64,000 nucleotides of DNA. Source: Ectobius pallidus. Its lineage: Eukaryota > Arthropoda > Insecta > Blattodea > Ectobiidae. Positions 56,271 through 64,000 of this stretch are shown piece by piece (position 1 is the first letter of the stretch; every line of letters starts with the position of its first letter). The notes beneath the pieces are model-generated. The model saw only the letters and a program-made list of their open reading frames with translations. It was not told the DNA's origin and did no database searches. The position numbers and the translations under genes are program-made. The DNA lies in contig CAXKWD010000009.1 of assembly GCA_964059195.1 (NCBI GenBank), positions 46,285,160 through 46,349,159 on the forward strand, in the 5' to 3' direction.

Positions 56271-56318
<48 letters not shown>
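56270..56318. repeat. (TA)n microsatellite
   Basis: About 24 TA units directly at the left end of the terminal-inverted-repeat element. Confidence 0.95.
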
Positions 56319-56324
<6 letters not shown>

Positions 56325-57242
56325 GGTGGTCCAGTTAAGGCCACGTTAATTTTCAAAATCAAAAACAAAGTATTTATAATTTCCAAATTTATAATTTTCA
56401 CACTCAGCTATCAATAGATGACTATAATAAGTTGTTTCGGGCAAGAAACAATGATATTACTTAATTACATTGATAGCAAAAAATATAAAATGAAATCAAG
56501 TGACAGTGGCCTTATGAGGGGCATGTAGTCATGATAAGGCCACTTGGGTACACTGTAATCTTCTGACCAGCTCTGTACTCTTTGCCTCACTTTTTTATGC
56601 ATCTGAAATAAATTGAACGTATAGGCACATCAATATGTGTTAAGTAGTGTAAAAATAATAAAAAACGCAATTAATTAATTGATTAATTAATTAATTACAA
56701 ACAATTAAGCAAATTATGTATGTGTTCGCGGTCAAACCCAGGTCAGTATGGAAAGTGTGAACATTATTGCTTAAATGTTATAAATTAAGTAGAAATTCAC
56801 AAACAGAACTTGAACATTATGACCGAGAAATAGCGTTCCTCATCGCATCGCATCGTATGTGGCCTTAACAGGTGCACTATATATTTTTATTTGCAATCTC
56901 GGTTATTAAACTTGGTATGTTAATGCAGATACAACAAAGAGATGCTTTAAAAGATCACAATGTAAGCTATATATCTACGTATAATTTTATGCTGATATGA
57001 ATCTACTTAAATAGTTACATGTATTTTATTTCTTATCTTGTTTTTATTTCTGAAGCGCGTATTTCACAAAAGTTTCTGCCTTTCCTCGAGGAATGGAGAA
57101 GGAACCATGAAATTCTGGTCAGTTGACCTTCGAAGGACGAGCTTTAAGTAGGTGTTGAAATCTGGGGCCAAAGTATGATACTTTTACGTTAAAGTATTAG
57201 TGGCCTTATCAGGAGCATGGCCTTAACTAGCTCACCTACCTT
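56319..57242. mobile_element. terminal-inverted-repeat element, unclassified
   Basis: Left end AAGGTAGGTGGTCCAGTTAA followed by GGCCACG; right end is the complement of AAGGTAGGTGAGCTAGTTAA followed by GGCCATG. That is about 26 bp with three mismatches. AT-only flanks make the target duplication unreadable, though TA is compatible. The motif GTGGCCTTA(T/A)CAGG, part of the terminal repeat, recurs internally at 56509, 56868 and 57200. No clear transposase frame in the 924 bp. Confidence 0.65.
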
Positions 57243-57291
57243 ATATACATATTTTTCCATTCTCTGAATATTTGCTTTATTATGCTTACAG

Positions 57292-57862
57292 AGACCAGTG
57301 ATGAAAATGGATTCTGTCTTGTAAAGGATGTAACACATGAGGATGTTGACAGTACGCAAATAAATCATCAGAATCAGGACAGAGGAATTGTAGACGATAA
57401 TGTTAACTTTGAAAAAATAATAAACCAAGAAAACGCAAAACGCGAGTAGTTAAATTGGAGTGAAAAAGAAAGAATTAACCAGCAGCAAGATAGAGCATAT
57501 ATTTCAACTAATAATTCTAAAGTTCCTGCAAAACATGGGAAGCTTAGATTGCTCTAAATGCCTCCGACAGTGCAACAGTAAGTTTACTGAGCAAGATAGA
57601 CAAAATAGCCAGAGAACCTACTATGACCTTGTATCAGTTGAACGAGCCTACCTTACTAAGCTAGTAGAAGAAGAAGAAAAGGAAAGTGTGAGAACAAAAT
57701 CAGATACGTTACGAAGGAAGGTGATTAAGAAGTACCATCTAATAAAGGGGGATAATATCCAAGTATTTAACCTATGGAATTTTTTATCAAGACATTTGAA
57801 ATTTCAGATTTCTTTGTAAAAAATACTATTAAAAAAAGAGATGAGCATAATATGTAATTCAG
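57292..57862 (+). pseudogene. relic of a multicopy insect gene family, unknown function
   Basis: After an acceptor-like TTTATTATGCTTACAG (to 57291) frames encode NKPRKRKTRVV, NWSEKERINQQQDRAYIS, KVPAKHGKLR, then (57460-57819) DCSKCLRQCNSKFTEQDRQN, RTYYDLVSVERAYLTKLVEE, TLRRKVIKKYHL, and in another frame ISDFFVKNTIKKRDEHNM. The order (K-P-R-K-R-K, N-W, G-K-x-x-x, P-A-K, C-x(n)-C, D-R-x-x, K-K-R-D) is one I recall from uncharacterised proteins amplified in insect genomes. At least three frame changes or stops. Probably carried by a transposable element. Confidence 0.45.
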
Positions 57863-59015
57863 AAAGAGAGAAGAGGATGCCAAGAGCCTAGCACAAAAAG
57901 ACCAGACGAGAGAAAGGAGACTATAAGGAACCACATAAAGTGATTTCCTGCTCTTCCTTCTCATTAAATGAGAAAAAAGTGTACTACGGATTATTTACTT
58001 ACCAATATGAATGTTAAGTAGTTAATGTACGAGTTGTATCAGGAGCAAAGCCATGCTGAGGGAAAGATAGCAGAGAAATTTGGTTGTATCGGCAGATATT
58101 GACAACATAATTTAATCTCAAATTTCATGGGATATAATTATGTGAGAAGTGTTTAAAGTTTTCACATACTTCCCCAATAGAAAAGGAAGACGAAGATTTA
58201 AAAAAAGGGACAGAAAGAGCCTATTAAGAGGAAAGGAATGGCAAGGAATTTTAAGAACTTTGAGAAGGAAAGTGCACGAGAAAACGAATTTGTGCTGGCT
58301 AATTTGACTTGCAAGCCCTACTGCCCTAAAGTGAATGCAGAGTCAGTATTTTATAAAAGATTTCTGTTTATAATCTCACAGTTCTTAATGTAAGAGAAAA
58401 CAAAACAGATTGTTACATGTGGGACGAGGCACAAGCGCCCAATGATCTTATGCTTGTTTTCCTTACTGGATTGTTTATTTACCAGTAAGTGTGCTGATGA
58501 AACCTTATAAATACAGCTGCAGTAATTTCTGTTGGTGTGTAAGACTGCAATACAGTCATACGTTACATAGAAATAGCTACCAAGTTAAGGATCAGACAAA
58601 GGTAACTACATGCAAAATTTCATAAAGTATGTTTTTTCACCTCTTAAGTGATTAGAATATGTGACGTCTAATAGAAAACAACAATAAATGAAACATACTT
58701 CTTATTTACAACAAAATATTTCGCTATAAAATATTACAAAGTATCCAGTTATTAGGCCAAAACCTTTGAATAGATTTATCTCAAAACACCGTTTTTGTAG
58801 TTACGTCTCTCTGATCCAAAACGTGCAAAACTAGGTGCAGGTATTCAAGTTAAACACAAAAACTGCGTGAGCGAAAATTAAATCTCGGTGTGATGCATAG
58901 TTACCAACATAAAACGAAAAGATAGCATTTTGTACGAAATTACCTGATAAGTCAGAAATTACCCCATATGACGGTATGCAAAAAAATGGAACAAACTACC
59001 GTATGTGTTTCAGTG
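57863..59015. other. AT-rich DNA, nothing recognised
   Basis: No supported feature. Confidence 0.4.
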
Positions 59016-59105
59016 GCGTAGCCAGAAAATAATTTCCGGGAGAGGGTGTTTGGGGGGTATAGAATACCTCCAAGGAAGGGGGGTGTCCACTCCCGGAAAA
59101 TGTTT
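59016..59105 (+). repeat. possible transposon terminal fragment
   Basis: CAGTGGCGTAGCCAG (59012-59026) followed by a GGGAG/GGGGGG-rich stretch and GGTGTCCACTCCCGG is reminiscent of terminal sequences of insect DNA transposons. No matching right end was found, so this is weak. Confidence 0.25.
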
Positions 59106-59479
59106 AAATATTGAACTAATGAAGAACACATTTTACGCATGCTATCACTGGAAAACTAGTTAGCAAATGTGTTTATTATGGTCTAAGACATGCTAACTTA
59201 AACAAGAAATCGTTACATAAGTTTTATAATAGAAGTTAAATAACACACGGAAATGTGGAAATAATAGGCCTATATTTACAAGTTTATTTTTAAACAATAT
59301 AATGAAATATTTGACAAAATGGAGCTTACACAACTTGAGGACTCACAGCTTTGGATCATTTCGATGCTCAAAAATAGGTGACATTATTTATTTCTCAGCA
59401 ATGAACTACTTGTACTCTGGTATGCTCAATATTGACTACTTCTGGAAGTGCATACTATTTTTATAATTAATTTAACTTA

Positions 59480-60386
59480 ATCTTATACCAATCTTATACT
59501 TAACGTATGTAAATGATTTGCTAAATTTAAACCTAGATCATATAAATGGCTCCATATTTTCATACGCAGATGGCACTCTTGTGATTTTCAGTGGTCATTC
59601 ATGGGAAGTAGCATATAAATACGCTAATACAGGCATGGGAATTGTAAAAAAATGGTTCGATTTTAACCTTCTGTCACTAAACGTGGATAAATCAACATTG
59701 GTTCCTTTCTCGTTAACATCTACTGGTCAGATAGCGCGGAAAAAATGTACAAATTTAAATTTAATAATACATAATTGTAATTTTGATGTGAATTGTAAAT
59801 GCTTACCACTGAAAGAAACAGCCGTTGTGAAATATTTGGGTATTTTTATTGATTAACTCCTTAAATGGTCTCACCATGTTAACTACATATGTAAAGACTA
59901 CGCAGAACAATTCATAAATTTGTCATTTTACGCCACTGTATGCCCATTACTGTTCTACGTTCCGTTTTCCAATCCATTATCCAATATGGCATTCTCGCCT
60001 GGGGAGGATTAGCGAAAACTACCCTTAAGCCCCTCTGCCTTTTACAAAAAAGAATAATAAAAATCTGTCTAAGAAAACACATTGATTACCCAATTAGCCT
60101 AATATTTTCGGAATTTAATGTTTTTAGTTTGGACCAAATTTACAAATTTTCTATATTAAAATACTTTCACAAACATCGTATAAAATACTCTTCCAGTGAT
60201 CATATCTACAAAACTAGACGAAATACTAATTTACTCCTATTAGAACCCAAATGTCTCACATCGGCAGGATTAAAGCATAGCATTAAATTTGGATCGCGCT
60301 TCTGTAACTCAATTATCAGAAAATATCCTGATCTCTCAGCATACTCCACTGTTAAATTTAATAGATATGTAAAGAATTTTTTGTAA
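59480..60386 (+). pseudogene. jockey-like LINE reverse transcriptase, 5'-truncated
   Basis: The frame starts in the palm: ILYLTYVNDLLNLNL, then IFSYADGTLVIF, where the catalytic Y-A-D-D is Y-A-D-G, then LSLNVDKSTLVPFS and VVKYLGIFID. A stop (TAA 59854-59856) interrupts, after which the same frame continues KWSHHVNYICKDYAEQF. A frameshift near 59940 leads to PITVLRSVFQSIIQYGILAW and the connector region up to 60386. The endonuclease and fingers are absent. Three lesions (YADG, stop, frameshift) make it inactive. The 3' UTR continues to about 60770. Confidence 0.8.
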
Positions 60387-60775
60387 TTTTTTAGCTTTTA
60401 AGTAATTTTTGTTTCACTCCTTTTATGTATTTATGTTCAATATTTTTTTACTTTCTTTTTTAGTTAAGCACATTATACACTCTATTTCTTTGTCTCTCCT
60501 CTTTCTTCACTTTGATATTTTTGAAACGGCACCCGAGCACGAGCAGTCTTGCTCATTCGGGTGTATTACTAAATTTAATACTTATTGTGAAGATGTAGCC
60601 TATATTTCTTTTCCTCTTTTTAAATAGTAGTTGTAGTTAATTTTGAAATTTGAAAATTGTTTTATTTTACTTGTATAAATATGTATTTGTATTTGTATTT
60701 GCAATTCTATGTAATAATGTAATAATGATAATAATAAATAAATGAATAATAAATAATAAATAAATAAAAATAAGT
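60387..60775 (+). mobile_element. 3' UTR and tail of the jockey-like LINE
   Basis: CACTCTATTTCTTTGTCTCT to CTTGCTCATTCGGGTGTATT is shared with 11520-11965. It ends in an ATAATAATAAATAAATGAAT-type tail and A-rich sequence near 60790. Confidence 0.7.
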
Positions 60776-60850
60776 AAATAAAAAAAAATATTTTAGGTAC
60801 GGGTAGTTATCATTACAAAATGGCAGCCAAATTTTGTGCACTAAAATGCC

Positions 60851-61141
60851 GTTTCCCTGATAATTTCCATAAATATAAATATTTCCTAGTGATTCTTTTT
60901 TCTATCTATTCATAACTATCATATGAACAACATAATCTAGAATCTTTGATTATCTGCAGTATAAGTAATTATTTAAAAAGAATTAATGAATTGTACATTT
61001 AAAAAATATGTATTTTATTAAATAATAAACTATTAAAGTTACATCAGTGAGTGTAGATAGTGTTGTTCATATGATATTTACGAATAGATAGAAAAAAGAA
61101 TCACTCAAAAATATGATATTTGTGGAAATTATCAGGGAAAC
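60851..61141. repeat. inverted-repeat element, MITE-like
   Basis: Left arm 60851-60932 (GTTTCCCTGATAATTTCC ... GTGATTCTTTTTTCTATCTA ... ATATGAACAAC) is inverted at 61062-61141. The arms are about 80 bp with roughly 85 percent identity by eye; the loop is 130 bp of AT-rich sequence. No target duplication identified. Confidence 0.75.
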
Positions 61142-61640
61142 TGCACTTCGGCATGAATTAAATTCAATCTGAAAACAGTATAGGCCTATTATATCGACAT
61201 CAGCTACGTTTAATTATTCAATTAAATGTGTTTAAATGTTTTATTTATATGCACCGATTTGTTATGAAGAAATGAATCAATCAAGGCAGGCTATTAATAA
61301 TAAAGCGATCGAAAATTTAATACGTTTTGTTTATTTAGGTTAGAGTGGGCCATGCAATACTGTGAACTGTTTCCAGTGATCACACTTTTCCTTCTACTCG
61401 TTATGGAGAAACTACTGCAAAGATTTTCGCTGTTAGAAGTATTTGAAATGCCTGAAATGCTTAAGGTAGAAAAGAATTTTTGCGGAAGGGGGTTGAATTT
61501 AATTTCTGCCGCTGGATTTCAATAACTAATTATCCTACATAATTCCCAACATAACACAATAGAATAGGGCTAAGGATACTACTGTAATATTTCAGAAATA
61601 ACAAATATAAACCTGCTATTACTAATATAAAGCTATACTT
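61142..61640. other. AT-rich DNA, nothing recognised
   Basis: No supported feature. Confidence 0.4.
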
Positions 61641-61642
61641 AC

Positions 61643-61711
61643 ATATTTATCTTGCGATTGTGCAATATGAGCAGCTGACAGCAGGTTACCGTCTTCCCAG
61701 GGCCGCCACAT
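61643..61711 (-). CDS. candidate first exon of the integrase-OTU gene
   Basis: ATG at 61711 opens a 23-codon frame (MWRPWEDGNLLSAAHIAQSQ ...) ending exactly at a GTAAGT donor (61642-61637). It leaves in phase 0, which fits the phase-0 acceptor of the exon at 53851. The implied intron is 7.8 kb and contains younger insertions (LINE, TIR element). A one-in-three phase match and a good donor are weak evidence; it could belong to another transcript. Confidence 0.3.
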
Positions 61712-62096
61712 AACGTTGTTTGGAGGAGAGGTTTGATACACCGTCGAAACGATAAGACAGGACGCCGTTGTAATTGTTGCGTGTAATTTTATTGTTGATC
61801 CACAGTAGTAGTCTTTGGGTAATTACACAGTTAATAGTCGGTATGATGGCGTCACTCCAGTATGTCCACAATTCGGTCGAGAATGAATTTTAGTTCAGTT
61901 CTTTTATTACTAATTAACTCCCGAGCTCCACAGCTCTGTTATATATATATGGTTCAACATAGATTCTAGAACTTGCGATATTATGACAGTGAATTATCGA
62001 AACTTCGAGATATAAGAACAACGAGAATTATTCCGGAAAATTCATTAAAGAACACCCACATTAGTAGTAGGTACGCCTATTTGGGAATTACAACAG
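61712..62096 (-). promoter_or_regulatory. promoter- or LTR-like region upstream of the candidate exon
   Basis: On the minus strand it reads TGTTGTAATTCCC (62096-62084), later a TATATATATA box (61951-61940) followed by ACAGAGCTGTGGAGCTCGGG, an AATAAA (about 61790), and then the ATG. The TGTTG start would fit either an LTR (TG...) or the TGTNR ends of Ginger1 elements. No second copy was found in the window, so I cannot choose between them. Confidence 0.3.
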
Positions 62097-62342
62097 TCTC
62101 ATTGGTAGGTGTCCCCTCCCACATAAAATAAAGAAGGGTTCTTATTGGTTAAAGAGTTTCATTTGTAGTATTTGCGAGTGTCACCATCATTCTAGAAAAA
62201 TAAACATCTGGCAATTTCTACATTCTCAATACAACCAGATCTTTCCTTAGACTGACATTTGACACTTTTTGTGATGACAGTTTTTACAAATACAATTAGT
62301 GTACTGAACATAATAAGAATAACTTTTAAGGTGCCGCCGCCA

Positions 62343-62575
62343 ATTGTATATAGTCCAGTTTTTCATTGCAGGGCCAGGCGGCTTCAAAGGAATAAACCAT
62401 GAAGTCGGTGTTTCTTTATGTTAATTGATCTGACTAAATTGGTCTTTGCTTTCGCTTTCCAAAACAAAAGCAACGCTGCAATATTCTCTCATTGTTAGCG
62501 GTGAACTCAGTTCTTCCTTCGGTTTAATCAATTCACACGTAGGCTATTATTGATTACTGTAACTAGATCTTGCAA
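62343..62575. repeat. repeat shared with 24660-24880 (Harbinger interior)
   Basis: Direct diverged copy of the segment inside the Harbinger element; see that entry. No Harbinger terminal repeats were seen nearby, so it is probably a fragment. Confidence 0.6.
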
Positions 62576-62579
62576 CTTC

Positions 62580-63560
62580 GCTTTTCACTCCACGAGGTTG
62601 ACGAGTAGCTGTCACATCGATGGGTGAAAGGCAAAACATCTTAATGAAGCATATTGTATTATTTTATACTGATAAACACTTCCTAAATAACAGGGTAGTA
62701 CGGACTCCTTCAGCGTAGTCAACATTAATAAGAAATGCTCATAGTTCACCAAGGAACTATGAAGTTTTAAAAGACTCATCGCGACTTCCTTGATTGGAAA
62801 GGTTTTTCCTTAAATTCCTTTCTTCAAATGCAAGAACAGTGAAGAGAACCCTATAGAAATGATGTACATTAAAATAGATGTTCCTAAGACAGAGAGACAC
62901 AACACTGAAATAAACTATTAGTATCAAACTGCTGATGGGGATAAGGAGGAGGGCGAGTGTGATAGAACTGAATTTCAATCCGGCTTATAAATAGCCCCTT
63001 CCTTAATAATTTGATATATCTATGCTCCAAAGGTCTAAATAAAATGTCATGAAGAACTCAATTAAAGAATGTTTGTAGAAACTGATAAAATAAGTAAATA
63101 AAAATAGAATTGTGAATAACTTTTCTTTCAACTGTAAACTATATGCAGTTTCCAAGTGAACCAAACCATTGTTATGTCACGTTGCTATTGTTATAATTAA
63201 AAATAACCCTATAATTAAAAATAACCCTAATTTACAACATACATATTATTACTGATCCTTAATATGATTGAATATAACTTAAAAATGGGATTTTAAGCAC
63301 ATTCCTAGTATCAATTATAAAAATAATACATCATCTCAAGTACCTGTGTACAGAATTGGTTCCAGAAGAATTATCTTAAGAGCCAAAAATTTTATCATAA
63401 GCCCCACTTTGGAATAGCACTTACGATAAAAAAAAATACGGGAACAGCTCGTTCTTTAAGCTGTTTTGTCAGGCATTAAAAAAATTATTTGGTTCTTAAG
63501 ATAAAATACACCAGCCTTTTACTTAAAATATACCTACAATTTATTAATATTAATAAGCCT
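62580..63560. other. AT-rich DNA, nothing recognised
   Basis: Contains a two-copy CTATAATTAAAAATAACCCT tandem (63190-63230). No gene recognised. Confidence 0.4.
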
Positions 63561-63589
63561 ACAATTTACACCAAAAAGAACTGTCAGAT

Positions 63590-63785
63590 GTTGGACACTT
63601 GATATTGGCTTTTTGACTTTTTAAATTTGGGATATTGAATTTTCTAATTTTTTATCTTATAATTTTTATAATTTTGTAATTTTAATTTTTAATTTTGGAC
63701 TTTTTAAATTTTAGATCTTTGAATTTCTTGTTTTCTAGCTTTTTTGATTTTTTATTTTTTTTATTATTTTATTTATAAATTATTG
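63590..63785. repeat. T-rich low-complexity tract
   Basis: Degenerate repeats of the type GACTTTTTAAATTTTRGATMT and TTGAATTTT directly before satellite A. Confidence 0.7.
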
Positions 63786-63790
63786 AGGCT

Positions 63791-64000
63791 TAAACGCACC
63801 CCCCAAAAGGCACCTAGTTCTTTGATATTTTCAAGGATTCCTTGGGGGCCTTATTTTCCCGGGGTAATTATACCCCCGAGTGTGAAGTCAATTCATCCTG
63901 GGAAAATAATACCCACCTGCGGCGACTAGTTCTTTGATGTTTGTGTGGGGAGTCTTATTTCCCCGGGAATTTTTTACCCACCTGTGTGAAGTCAATTCTT
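63791..64000 (-). repeat. satellite A, inverted, running off the window
   Basis: The reverse complement matches the two half-units of 45175-50805: AAGGAATCCTTGAAAATATC, AAAGAACTAGTCGCCGC, AGGTGGGTA, AATTGACTTCACAC and CCCCGGGAAAATAAG. It is inverted relative to the blocks 13-18 kb to the left and continues past the end of the window. Confidence 0.9.

Overview
The window is AT-rich animal DNA with no complete host protein gene that I can recognise. It is almost entirely a mosaic of transposable-element relics, SINEs, microsatellites and one large block of satellite DNA. The mix (Penelope-like, RTE-like and jockey-like retroelements, PIF/Harbinger with a MADF protein, hAT, mariner, Helitron-like and Ginger-like elements, tRNA-derived SINEs) points to an arthropod. 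The RTE-like LINE tail, which ends in an AAGT-type microsatellite, resembles repeats I associate with cockroaches and termites (Blattodea). That assignment is inference, not proof.

Left third (1-21,560): a short hAT element (726-1469); a 12-bp minisatellite (2947-3690); a foldback element built from 22-bp repeats around a head-to-head mariner 3' end (7014-7584); a Helitron-like element (8516-9445); several tRNA-derived SINEs, one with a perfect 12-bp target-site duplication (15314-15623); LINE 3' ends; and the 3' end of a Penelope-like element (21238-21545).

Middle (21,561-41,000): a deleted PIF/Harbinger transposon with TTA target duplications, a transposase N-terminal fragment and a MADF-domain protein (23745-25644); an RTE-like LINE copy split by a nested hAT element with a perfect 8-bp duplication (27240-28870); a second Helitron-like repeat; dispersed repeats; and a candidate host promoter with CRE, CCAAT box, TATA box and a following splice donor (38165-38362).

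Right third (41,002-64,000): a 3.5-kb element with compound inverted arms of about 840 bp around the C-terminal half of a PIN/FEN1-like protein; a 5.6-kb satellite block (45175-50800) in which a 196-bp satellite with higher-order structure sits inside a CCCGGG-rich satellite; and a spliced integrase-OTU gene of Ginger type on the minus strand (51373-53851) with an intact D,D-35-E triad but a frameshift in an A8 tract. A possible first exon of that gene lies near 61.7 kb. The apparent intron contains a terminal-inverted-repeat element, a jockey-like LINE and other relics. The window ends in the CCCGGG satellite again, in inverted orientation, so the Ginger-like region is flanked by inverted satellite DNA.

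Most genes here are selfish-element genes in decay, so they do not form a shared pathway. The most unusual units are the compound inverted-repeat element at 41.0-44.5 kb and the integrase-OTU gene with its satellite surroundings.
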